Positions 22,510 to 32,368 of a DNA stretch of 64,000 bases are shown in pieces. Below the pieces are notes generated by a model that was not told where the DNA came from, did not search any database, and was given only the letters and a program-made list of their open reading frames with translations. The DNA is taken from assembly GCA_039881045.1 (NCBI GenBank), contig JAYWVB010000003.1, positions 868,001 to 932,000 on the forward strand, read 5' to 3'. The position numbers and the translations under genes were made by a program. Origin of the DNA: Chaetomium olivaceum (lineage: Eukaryota > Ascomycota > Sordariomycetes > Sordariales > Chaetomiaceae). Numbering within the stretch: the stretch's first letter is position 1; each line of letters begins with the position of its first letter.

Positions 22510-25500
22510 ATGACGTCAAATGGCGTGCCCATTCAGCAGCCGCCCGACCCGACGCTCGACGCCGTGATGGGCGGCCTACCCCCCGACCGATTCGCGGAAC
22601 CCGAACCCTTTCCAGCCCCCGACCCGGCTGTATATCCCAATAATCGCCGCCGCAAGTCCTCGGCGACGAGCAGCCGCTGGGTAGAACCCCCCGAGCCCCT
22701 CGTGCCCGAGGCCGACACCTGCCGAATATGCCGCGGGGAGGGCTCCGCCGACGAGCCGCTCTTCTTCCCGTGCAAGTGCAGCGGCAGCATCAAGTATGTC
22801 CACCAGGACTGTCTGATGGAGTGGCTTTCGCACTCGCAAAAGAAGCACTGCGAACTATGCAAGACGCCGTTCCGCTTCACCAAGCTCTACGACCCCAACA
22901 TGCCCACGGCCCTACCGCCCCATGTCTTCGTCAGTCACACCACCAAATACGTGTTCCGCTACCTGCTCACCTGGGCAAGGGCCGCTCTGGTTGCGAATGT
23001 CTGGCTGTTTTGGTTGCCGTATCTCATGCGCACCGTGTGGGCCTTTCTGTTCTGGATCAGCGACGAAGGGCTGGGCAGTAGGTCCGCCGCCCTCGCCACA
23101 GCCGGGGACGCGTTCGACATTTCCGGCGTGGTATACGGCACCAACGTCTGCCCATCGAGCCCGCTCTTCGCCGCGACCACGACCGTCGCCATAAATAACC
23201 TTTCCCCGGCGTCGGCCCAGTTAGTCAAGGGCCTGTACGGCATCAACCTGACCTCGAGCGACCCCATCTATTCCACCATCCTCCGGCTCCTCTTTGGCGG
23301 CGGGGCCCTCGTCGACAAACCCCACGCCGCGAACGCGACCGTCTCCTCTCCGTTGCCGGACTCAACGCCTCAGTCCCTGCTCGGCGGAGTCAGCTTCCTC
23401 CGGAACCTCACGCGCCATGCCTACTTCAACCGCGTCGTGATCGACGTCCTCGAGGGCCAGATCATCACGGTGCTGGTCATAGTGTGCTTTATTCTAATAA
23501 TATTAGTCAGAGATTACGTTGTACAGCAGCAGCCCGAGATCAACATGCGCGCCGCGTTGGCCGCTGCCGAGAACCAGCCCCAGCCGGGCCCAGTAGAGCC
23601 AGTCCGTGCCGAGGTTCAGCCCGACGATGTTCCGCATCAGGGGGGAGACGACTTGGACGATTCAGCCAGCGAGACCGCCGATGAGGAGCCGGCACTTCGC
23701 TTGCTACCACCAAGACAACTGATCGTCCCCTTCATCGCGCCTCCCCCGCCGAGGGGCCAAGGGGAGGCTGGCCAGGGATATGACAGGGCGACGGTGCATG
23801 AGTATCTCGACGTGTACCGCGAGGCTGGCGGTGATCCGGAAGAGATCCTGAGGATCGCTCGGGAGCGAGGGTTAGAAGACAGACTGGACTACTGGGTGCA
23901 GTTGACCACGTCCATGATAGCTCGCCAGCAGGAGAACGAAGTCATTGATGGAAATCAGGCTGGGCCTGCCGCTCCCCGCCGCGTCCGGCGAAGAGCGAAT
24001 ACCGTGGGCATTCCGGTCGAGAATGGATTCAACCCCGTAGGGATTGACAATTGGGCCTATGAAGGAAACTTCCCGCCCCTCCCCACGCAGCAGGATATTC
24101 CGGTTGTGGAGCCGGAAATGCCAGTCTGGCCCGCTCCCGAGCCTCCGAATGGTGTCCCCAGACCCCCGAGCCGTGCAGCGTCCGTTCAGGAACCCCCGGC
24201 GCCGTTGGAGGCTGAGGCTGACCTAGGGGTCCGAGAAGGAGCACCGCCACCCCCTCCGGCTCCGGCCCCGGCCCCGGCCCCAGCACGGCGAGTCCCCGCA
24301 GGATTCGCTGGTCGGATCGCCGACTTCATGTGGCGGCGGGTCGACGCTATCGAGGAGGCTGACCTCGCTCCTGTCAACTTCCGAGGCGACTTCGCCGAGG
24401 ACGATCCGGAGGACGGACACGGAAATGTGCCGCCCAACCCGGCAGGACATGGCGGAGAAGGTGCCGAGGCGGCCGTCGCCGCAGGGCTAGACGCCGAGGC
24501 ACTGGAAGATGCCGAAGACCTCGAAGGCATCCTAGAGCTCATCGGTATGCGCGGCCTTGTTATCGGCCTATTCCAGAACGCAATATTCTGCGCGTGCCTC
24601 GTCACCTTCACCGTCTTCCTCGCCGTCTTCATCCCGTACAACATCGGCCGCGTCAGCATCTGGGCCCTTGCGAATCCCATGCGCATCGCGCGCATTCTCT
24701 TCAGCGTCTCCAAGTTCGTCCAGGACTGCGGATTGCTTGCCCTGGGGCTGGCATCCTCGGCCCTGTCCGAGGTTGTCCACCTGCTGAGCCGCGCACTGAT
24801 GCTGCCGTCTGTCGCTGAGCATTCCATGGGGGTTGCCAACACGTCCTGGACCATGGCCGTCGGCGCAGCCAACCGAATCGGCGGCAGCTTTGTGACCGAA
24901 CTGCCTTTTGTCTCGGCATCCGAGGTACGCAACTTCTCCGCCATCAGCCACGCCGCCCTCTTCACCCTCAAGGGTCACGTTGCTGCAGGCTTTTCCGGTC
25001 TTTGGAGGGTGTTCGACGTCGTCTTCGGCGGTGACTATGCCGCTAAGGGCGCAGAAGCATCCGCCGTGGCCGCCGAGACCTTCCCGGTCGTCTGGCAGTA
25101 TGTAAAGGCCCTTCCCGCGACTGTTCTCACTCCGAGTTCTTGGGTTCTCAACCTGAATCTGCCCGTGGCTGCGGTCGTGGTCAACGCAGAACTCGCGTAC
25201 TGGGGCGGCGCCGACAGGTTCTGGGCCATCCTCATGGGCTACGTCGCCATGTTTCTGATGGCCGCCCTCTACCTGCGCCGCGGCATTCCCTTCTCCACCA
25301 CCCAGGCGGGGCAACAGTGGGAAAACTCGCTCATGGACGGGCTCAACCAGGCCAGCGGCGTCATGAAGGTCCTCCTGATCATCAGCATTGAGATGCTCGT
25401 CTTTCCGCTCTACTGCGGCATGCTCCTCGATGTCGCCCTGCTCCCGCTCTTCGAGCACACGACGCTCAAGTCTCGGGTGCTCTTCACGCTCCACTACCCG

Positions 25501-27378
25501 GTTACGTCCATCTTTGTGCACTGGTTCATCGGCACCGGGTACATGTTCCACTTCGCGCTATTCGTGTCCATGTGCCGCAAGATCATGCGCAAGGGCGTCC
25601 TCTACTTCATCCGCGATCCGGACGACCCGGACTTCCACCCGATCCGGGACGTGCTGGAGCGCAGCGTGACGACCCAGCTGCGCAAGATCTTGTTCTCGGC
25701 TTTTGTCTACGGCGCCCTGGTCGTCGTGTGCCTCGGTGGTGTCGTCTGGGGCTTGTCCCTGTCCCTCCCCGTGCTACCCATCCACAACTCGTCCAACGAG
25801 CCGGTGCTCGAGTTCCCCATCGACCTGCTCTTCTACAATTTCCTGATGCCGTATGCCGTAAAGCTGTTCCAGCCGAGCCTTTGGTTGCATGCCATGTACA
25901 GGTGGTGGTTCCGCCGCTGTGCGCGTGCCCTGCGCATCACATGGTTCCTCTTTGGTGAGCGGCGCCTCGACGAGGAGGGCCGGCTCGAGCTGGCGCCCGA
26001 CTCGCCCGACCGTAATCTCCCGGCCTGGCGGCAGTGGTTCCTCGAGGTGGACGCCAGCGGCCGCGTCGTGGCCAAGTCGTGGAGCGGGATCTTGGAGGGT
26101 GGCGCGGCCAAGCGTCCGACTATGAGGGCGGAACACATGGCCATGTTCAACGTCAAGAAGGAGAACCTGGTACGTTCCGGCCAGCTCGTTACTGACGGGC
26201 GGTTCGTCCGGACGCCGGCTTCCGACCAAGTCAAGATTCCCAAGGGCACCGGCGTTTTCCTGGGCGTCAACGAGAACAACACGAGGCGAGATGGGGCGTC
26301 GGACCGGCCTGATGGCGACATCTATTCCACCGACCAGTACCAGCTCGTCTACTTGCCTCCGGATTTTGGCCTCCGCATCTTCCTCTTCATCCTGTTTATC
26401 TGGATCTTTGCGGCTGCTACCGGCGTCACCATCACCATCGTGCCGCTCGTGTTCGGGCGGTGGATGTTCAGAAGAATGATCCCGCAACACGTCCGCGCCA
26501 ACGACATCTACGCGTTCAGCATCGGCATCTACGTCCTCGGCTCGGCGGCGTATACGCTATCCCATTTGCCAGCAGCTTACCGGGCGGTCAAAGCATACGT
26601 TACGGCTGCTATCGTCGCTAACAGCGGTCACAACGTGTTCTGGCGGACGCGGGATGCTATCGCCCGCGCCACCCGGATTCTATACACCTACTTATTCGTG
26701 CTGCTGGTCGCCCCGCTGTTTGTGGCGTCATTGATGGAGCTGTATGCCCTGGTGCCCCTCAACGAGCTCATGTACGGCGTTGTGCTCAAACCGGACTTTG
26801 CAAAAGCCCTCGCCGCCGGCACCGCTAAAGCGGCAACTCAGACGCACACGATCCGGGTTGTCCAGACTTGGACCATCGGCCTGCTTTACCTCAAGCTAGG
26901 GACGCGCATCGTCAACACCTGGTTCCGGGGCTCGCGAGTGTCTAACGCGGCGAGAGCGGTCTTGCGCCGCGGGTGGCTGGATCCCGATGCCTCAATCCTC
27001 ACCCGTGCGTTTGTTGTTCCTAGCCTGGTGATATGGCTGGTCGCTGTGGTAACGCCCCTACTAGTCGCCAAGCTCGCCATCGCAAACGGGTTTGCGGACG
27101 CCGTCATGAGAGAACACGGCATGTTGCCGGCCCATGGCCCGCCCGATCGAGCGCTGTACAATGCGTGCGCGGTGCTGATCTATCGCATGAGCTTCCCCGT
27201 GGTAGCGCTCCTCATCGGCAGCTTCTTCGCTCTTTGGAGCGCCGTGGGCATGTGCCACCGCTGGCAGATACGGATCCGCGATGAGGCCTATCTGATCGGC
27301 GAGCGGCTCCACAACTTTGGTGCAACAAATGCGCCGAGACCGCGAGGCGCGTGGAGAACGAGTGGGGTGAGAGCATGA
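22510..27378 (+). CDS. ssm4: ER membrane RING-CH E3 ubiquitin ligase Doa10/Ssm4 (MARCH6-like)
   Basis: A single 1,622-residue open frame with no break. Residues about 71-118 form a C4HC3 RING-CH finger (CRICRGEG, PCKCSGSIKYVHQDCLMEWL, HCELC), the hallmark of the MARCH/Doa10 group. Many hydrophobic helices follow, clustered around residues 150-340, 680-980 and 1,050-1,600, with a long acidic and Pro-rich cytosolic loop (about 345-680) containing a Pro-Ala run. Length and layout match Doa10, which resides in the ER and inner nuclear membrane and, with Ubc6 and Ubc7, ubiquitinates misfolded or short-lived proteins for proteasomal degradation. The ATG at 22510 follows a CTC-rich leader and the minisatellite. 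A 327-residue antisense open frame under the middle of the gene is a composition shadow. Confidence 0.93.
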   Translation: MTSNGVPIQQPPDPTLDAVMGGLPPDRFAEPEPFPAPDPAVYPNNRRRKSSATSSRWVEPPEPLVPEADTCRICRGEGSADEPLFFPCKCSGSIKYVHQDCLMEWLSHSQKKHCELCKTPFRFTKLYDPNMPTALPPHVFVSHTTKYVFRYLLTWARAALVANVWLFWLPYLMRTVWAFLFWISDEGLGSRSAALATAGDAFDISGVVYGTNVCPSSPLFAATTTVAINNLSPASAQLVKGLYGINLTSSDPIYSTILRLLFGGGALVDKPHAANATVSSPLPDSTPQSLLGGVSFLRNLTRHAYFNRVVIDVLEGQIITVLVIVCFILIILVRDYVVQQQPEINMRAALAAAENQPQPGPVEPVRAEVQPDDVPHQGGDDLDDSASETADEEPALRLLPPRQLIVPFIAPPPPRGQGEAGQGYDRATVHEYLDVYREAGGDPEEILRIARERGLEDRLDYWVQLTTSMIARQQENEVIDGNQAGPAAPRRVRRRANTVGIPVENGFNPVGIDNWAYEGNFPPLPTQQDIPVVEPEMPVWPAPEPPNGVPRPPSRAASVQEPPAPLEAEADLGVREGAPPPPPAPAPAPAPARRVPAGFAGRIADFMWRRVDAIEEADLAPVNFRGDFAEDDPEDGHGNVPPNPAGHGGEGAEAAVAAGLDAEALEDAEDLEGILELIGMRGLVIGLFQNAIFCACLVTFTVFLAVFIPYNIGRVSIWALANPMRIARILFSVSKFVQDCGLLALGLASSALSEVVHLLSRALMLPSVAEHSMGVANTSWTMAVGAANRIGGSFVTELPFVSASEVRNFSAISHAALFTLKGHVAAGFSGLWRVFDVVFGGDYAAKGAEASAVAAETFPVVWQYVKALPATVLTPSSWVLNLNLPVAAVVVNAELAYWGGADRFWAILMGYVAMFLMAALYLRRGIPFSTTQAGQQWENSLMDGLNQASGVMKVLLIISIEMLVFPLYCGMLLDVALLPLFEHTTLKSRVLFTLHYPVTSIFVHWFIGTGYMFHFALFVSMCRKIMRKGVLYFIRDPDDPDFHPIRDVLERSVTTQLRKILFSAFVYGALVVVCLGGVVWGLSLSLPVLPIHNSSNEPVLEFPIDLLFYNFLMPYAVKLFQPSLWLHAMYRWWFRRCARALRITWFLFGERRLDEEGRLELAPDSPDRNLPAWRQWFLEVDASGRVVAKSWSGILEGGAAKRPTMRAEHMAMFNVKKENLVRSGQLVTDGRFVRTPASDQVKIPKGTGVFLGVNENNTRRDGASDRPDGDIYSTDQYQLVYLPPDFGLRIFLFILFIWIFAAATGVTITIVPLVFGRWMFRRMIPQHVRANDIYAFSIGIYVLGSAAYTLSHLPAAYRAVKAYVTAAIVANSGHNVFWRTRDAIARATRILYTYLFVLLVAPLFVASLMELYALVPLNELMYGVVLKPDFAKALAAGTAKAATQTHTIRVVQTWTIGLLYLKLGTRIVNTWFRGSRVSNAARAVLRRGWLDPDASILTRAFVVPSLVIWLVAVVTPLLVAKLAIANGFADAVMREHGMLPAHGPPDRALYNACAVLIYRMSFPVVALLIGSFFALWSAVGMCHRWQIRIRDEAYLIGERLHNFGATNAPRPRGAWRTSGVRA

Positions 27379-28244
27379 TCTGATACCGGGTGTGATATTT
27401 TCTGCCCTAGATTCCATTTTTAGGTCAGTGTTTTGTTTTGAGTTTTTGTTTCAAGGCTACGGAGAAGAATCTCCTGTCGAGGTTGGCGTTCGGTGTCAAG
27501 GAGGTCATGGCAGGTGCACATTGGGAGGTTGGAGGCTGTGTACATACATCAAGATACCTACTGATATCTCAACAAATAATCTTACATCATCCCATCCTGG
27601 GGACTTTATCATGTCACGTTGATATCACTGCGGCGGATGGGCGTAGTTGGCGTATTGACCTACCCCAACAGACCCCTATCTAATTGATCCGCGAGTCAGC
27701 TGTGGGGAAGAGATATCTTCAAGCGCCAGCCCTACTACAGTCGGCAGGATATCCCTTCTAGGCCTTCTGACGGCACTGCGACATGTTTTATTAACTTGAA
27801 GGCTGTGTTTGCACGGTGGAGTGGGAAACGTACCCCTACATCGCTGTGGCCATCATTAAACCTTGACCCAATCCCTCGTCGGGTGGAACTCTTGACTATC
27901 GAGGCAAACCTGACTCGATCTTCAGGGCCAACGACGCCGTGGCAACTCTCAAACAGTTGAGCCGCAACCAGGAGCGGCGAATATCCCTTCCGTGTCGCTC
28001 GCCACACTGTCTTTTACTGAAACGCTGTGTGGAGAGCATCCCAAGTGGTGTCATCGAGCCAGCCATCTAGACCCGTTTGGGCGAGGGGATCCGGAACAAG
28101 CCATTCTCTGAGCAATTCTTTTATAGTCGGCCTTCAACTCGATTCTCTTGGAAATTCGAATTTGGCTAAGCCGCTTCCCTTCGTGTCCTTCCATTCCTCA
28201 CTCGTTCCATCTTCAGGCTCTCAACTGCTGGTCAGTTCTTTTCA
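27379..28244. other. Intergenic region
   Basis: About 0.87 kb between two plus-strand genes, with no supported gene. It should hold the Doa10 3' UTR and the promoter of the transporter; a TTTTATAG element lies near 28118. Confidence 0.4.
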
Positions 28245-29750
28245 ATGGTCAATAGCATGTCAACACCGCTACAGAGCCACCGTATCTACCATCGCTCCAA
28301 TTCCGATCCTTTCGTCGATCATCAAAACCGCCCGCGTCCAGGGCCACCCAGATCGCTACCCAACCATCCACCGCGTCCCCAAGAGGGGGAACGCGAACTT
28401 CTGTCCAGCCAGTCATCCTTCAGGGAAACACCGAGTTCCTCTGGCCGGTCGTCGACCGAGTACACTGACAGCCATCTCGATGACATCGAAAAGAGTCTTC
28501 CCATCCATACCATTCCTTCGCTAAGGCTTAAGGTTTTGCAATCTATCACACGGGGCCATCATGACAAGAGCTCTGAACGGGTGGAGGTGAAGTCGGCCGC
28601 CGACGAAACGCCTGATGAAGAACCACGGCCCAAGTTAGGCGTCCGGCAGCGCCTCGCTCACTTCACATGGGCGTGGTACACGCTTACCATGTCAACTGGC
28701 GGCCTAGCGCTGCTCATCCGGTCGCAACCGCACCAATTCCCGGGACTGCATCAAATTGGCCTAGCCGTATTCATCATCAACATCGCGTTGTTTGTGCTGG
28801 TCACTTCGGCGCTGGCTGCCCGCTTTTGCCTGTTCCCGGGGACGTTCTTGCGGTCCGTCACGCACCCGCGCGAGGGCTTCTTCTTTCCGACCTTCTTCCT
28901 GTCTATCGCCACGCTCATCACTTGTACTCAGCGTACTGCGTGCCCGATGACCCCGAGGTCGTACGTGCCACGTCTAGCAGCCTAATATGGCCATCCAGAT
29001 TGCCTTCTGGGTCTACGTCGCCTTGACGACGAGCGTGGCTGTTGGCCAGTATTCGTACGTGTTCTCGACGCATAGCTTCGGACTACAGACCATGATGCCG
29101 ACGTGGATCCTGCCAATCTTCCCCATCATGCTGTCCGGCACCATCGCGTCCGTCATCTCCGAAACGCAGCCGGAGTCATCGGGGGTGTCCATCGCCGCGG
29201 CCGGCTTGACGTGCCAGGGGTGGGCATCGCGGTTGCGTTCATGATGTATTCGCACATGGTTGGGCGGCTGATGCAGTCGGGCCTGCCGAACCGGGAGCAC
29301 CGGACAGGGCTCTTCATGTGCGTCGGCCCGCCGGCCTTCACCGCGCTGGCCTTCCTCGGAATGGCGAGGTCATTGCCCGAGAGCTTCGATCACGACATGG
29401 ACGGGATGGCCGACGCCGCCACCATCGAGACCATGGGCCTGATCGGAGCTGGATTCCTGTGGGCGCTGAGCTTCTGGTGGTTTGGAATCGCCCTCCTGGC
29501 CGTCATTCAGAGCCCGCCCCGCTACTTCCACCTCGGCTGGTGGGCTGCCGTCTTCCCGAACACGGGCTTCACGCTCGCCACCATTTCGTTAGGCACGGCC
29601 TTTCACAACGAACCGATTCTGTGGTTCGCGACGGCCATGTCGATCGTTCTATTGCTCACGTATCTGTTTGTGTTGTACCATCACGTGCGCGCTGTTATCG
29701 TGCAGGACATTATGTATCCCGGGCGGGACGAGGATGTGGAGGATCATTGA
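28245..29750 (+). CDS. TDT-family (TehA/Mae1) C4-dicarboxylate or sulfite-type transporter, frame disrupted
   Basis: The first 130 or so residues are a hydrophilic, Ser/Pro-rich cytosolic tail. The membrane domain starts at FTWAWYTLTMSTGGLALLI, a motif typical of TDT transporters, and continues with GQYSYVFSTHSFGLQTMMPT, WILPIFPIMLSGTIASVIS and AFMMYSHMVGRLMQSGLP. About ten hydrophobic helices are visible. Fungal relatives carry malate or other dicarboxylates (Mae1) or export sulfite (Ssu1); the GLQTMMPTWILPIFP block resembles the malic-acid-transport group more. Three frame breaks occur near 28932, 28990 and 29219, all in the sense of a missing base, two of them next to short homopolymers. 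Corrected length is about 502 residues. The three errors cancel, so the frame at the end equals that at the start. A second Met at 28257 is an equally good start. Confidence 0.78.
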
Positions 29751-29961
29751 ATAGGGCTCGGGCTGGTCCTGAATAACGGCTCTTCCTAGTTCAATGTAGT
29801 TCCTTGAGAAAGGTTACGTAGTGAATCGGCGATGAATTCATGACCAAATATCAAAGCTCATACAGCTAGCATGAAACCCCGTGGCGGAACTCCCACTCCA
29901 CAAGACCGTGTAAATAATACCTAAATAGCCCCAGAAGCTGTAGCTCAGATACAGCACGCGC

Positions 29962-31538
29962 TCATTCCAACCCCTCAACGCTTTGCGGATTATGAAACAG
30001 GTCAGTCGGGTCCCAAATGCCCTTGACCTCGCGAAGCCGAGGCAGGTTTGACTCCCAGTACTGCTGCTGTGCGCTCACCAGCGCCGGGTCGACGTAACCG
30101 GGGTATGTCCCGTAAGCCTCCGGCGAACACTTGCCCAAGACCTCGTTATGAAAGTTGGTGATGAAGTCCTTGGATTTCTGAGACAGCGGAAGCCCGACGG
30201 CATACGACTGATAGTAGAGTATTTTGTCGCGGTGCACAAAAGATGTCGCGTTGGTCGGCACGTCGCCCACGGCCCCGCCGGTAGCATCGAAAATAATAGC
30301 CCATGCGACTGTCCCTTTGTCCTGGTCGTTCACCCACTGGAAAAGATCTTGGATCTTGTCGGCCGTCGGCAGGTCCCCTCTCTTGAAGCCGATGCTCTTG
30401 GAGTAGAAGGGGACGGGAAGGTCGGATAGGTACAGGTTTTCCTTTTGGGCGCTGTTTGCGAGCGCTCCCAACCAGCTGCTCACCACAAGACTGCTCTCTG
30501 AGGGCTGTGGCAGCCTATTCAAGATACCGGTGGCTTCGAACTCCTCTTTGGTGCCGTAGAAGTCCGCCGTGATGATGGCGCCGAACGGGAGCAGAATGAA
30601 GATGGTGCCGAGCCTGCGGTCGAGTTCCGGGTCGGCGACCATATCTTGCCATTTCGAGTAGAACGGGGCGATCTCGGCCGGGTTTCCGAACTTGACGTTG
30701 TACTCGTACTGAACGATGTCGGCCGGTTCTGGGTGTGTCTTGAAGACGAACTCGGTGATGACGCCAAATCCTGACGCGGCGCCCCTAAGTGCCTATTCCC
30801 GTCAGCTCAGAATCCTAGCAGACAGATCCCGGGGTGCCGGGTGCGTACCCAGAAGAGGTCCGAGTTTTGAGAGCTGTTCGCCCGTCGGATCTCACCGTCC
30901 GCCGTCACCACCTCGACCTCAACGACATGATCCAGCGTCGATCCCCACATGCGAGACGTAGGTCCGAGTCCTCCCTGTTGGTAGTTAGCGAGAAAGGTCT
31001 CCATGATAAAACCTCGGGAAATCTTACGATAGTAGCATGCCCACCGACACCGACGCCAGGGCAAACAGCGTGAGTGATTGCCCGCCCGCCCGCGTTGTGC
31101 AGGCTCTCCGACATTGCCCCGAGTCTAGTACCCGCGCCGACCGTGGCCTGCCAAGTGCTGTTGTCCATACTAAACTGCTGAAAATTGACCAGGTCGATAA
31201 CGAGGGCTCCATCCGCGCCGCCCAGTCCATAGTTTCTGCCATCATTAGGACCAATATCTCTCGGAAACAGGGGTCCGGTGTGCTAACCCATACGAGTGTC
31301 CACCAGACCTGGCCTGCACCTTGACGTTATGTGCGGCAGCGCACTTGATGACGCCAGATACCTCGGTGGCAGTCTGCGGGCGAACAACTCCCGCGGGAGT
31401 GACGGAAATGTCAAGGTTATACGGCCGCACCCAGAGCGGCTGGTAGGTGAGCGGGCTGCTGGGAAAGCCGGCAAAGTCAGTCCTGCCGTTTCCAACCCCC
31501 TCGATGCATTGCTGCAGTGCACTGTGAGCGGTGCCCAT
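29962..31538 (-). CDS. Berberine-bridge-type FAD-linked oxidoreductase (AA7-like)
   Basis: Four exons (31288-31538, 31028-31235, 30849-30974, 29962-30792) and three canonical introns of 52, 53 and 56 nt give 471 residues without a frame break. Residues about 35-210 form the FAD-binding (PCMH) domain: RSGGHSYGNYG supplies the His, and VCPGVGVGGHATIGG the Cys, expected for bicovalent FAD attachment. ALRGAASGFGVITEF follows. The C-terminal BBE domain ends with YWESNLPRLREVKGIWDPTD and FHNPQSVEG. Relatives include gluco-oligosaccharide oxidases and berberine-bridge-like enzymes, which oxidise carbohydrates or alkaloid-type substrates with O2. There is no obvious signal peptide, so it may be intracellular or its first exon may be missed. 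The neighbouring transporter and P450 suggest a small-molecule pathway, by inference only. Confidence 0.88.
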
Positions 31539-32368
31539 ACTGGCTATTGTTGACGATCAGGAAAGCCAGTGTGATGCTATGGGATGGTTGGGACAACCCA
31601 GGATATACTTCCGGCACAGTACCCTTCCATGCCGGCCTCTCCACGAAATCCCGCAGAACAGCACGAAAGTGCGACCTGCAGCGGAGGGTCCGTTACATCT
31701 TTGCTTGTCTCTACAGTTCAGACAATTGGCCCCTATCCTCTCGGGCGAGAAGCACAGAGGGTGCAGGGCAGACACGACCCTGAAAGAAACCGGGAGCAAC
31801 TTGGTACTTCTCTGTGATACTGAAAACTGTCACACCAACAGCGTACCGAGGCCCATTCATGCGACACTGCCTAGCATCGCGGTGAAATAATAGGACGATG
31901 AATAATGAAACTGTTTCCTGTCACGGTTTGTGCCACCAACTTCAAGGATATTCCCATTCTATTCAAAATCACCTCACTAATTAAACTCAATCTGGGCACA
32001 CACAATGGAGCCTACCTCTTTTCCCAGTTTGTCGACTCCTCCCTCCCTCACGAGATAAGCAACAGCCGTAGCAAATCTTCGAAAACACTACTCGCTTTTC
32101 CATCCCTCGAGAAAGCTTCATCCGCAACTCTCGCTAGAAACTCAAATTAAACATACCTCCCTCCTCCTCCTCATCCTCCATCTAGACAGCTCTCTCCCCC
32201 TCCTCCTGATCCTCCACCCAAACATCCTCCTCTTCCTCCCCCTCCTCATCTTCCTCATCCTCTACCTAAACGCCTCCCTCCTCCTCCTACTCCTGACTAG
32301 CGCCCTCTTCCCCCTCATATTCGACCCGAACGCCCTCCTCTTCTTCTTCATGGTGGGCCTCCTCGTCT
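31539..32368. other. Intergenic region with pyrimidine-rich tract
   Basis: About 0.83 kb between the promoter side of the FAD oxidase and the 3' end of the P450. The first 550 bases show nothing recognisable; the rest is the CT tract entered next. Confidence 0.4.
32152..32352. repeat. CTC/CCT-rich tract
   Basis: About 200 bases of nearly pure pyrimidine on the plus strand, made of TCCTC and CCTCCT units. Read on the minus strand it encodes acidic Glu/Gly-rich sequence that directly follows the P450 stop in another frame, which leaves the true P450 C-terminus uncertain. Confidence 0.8.

Noticed and set aside
24568..25551. 327-codon open frame on the minus strand
   Set aside because: Lies wholly inside the Doa10 coding region in antisense; composition is that of reversed GC-rich codons with no domain.
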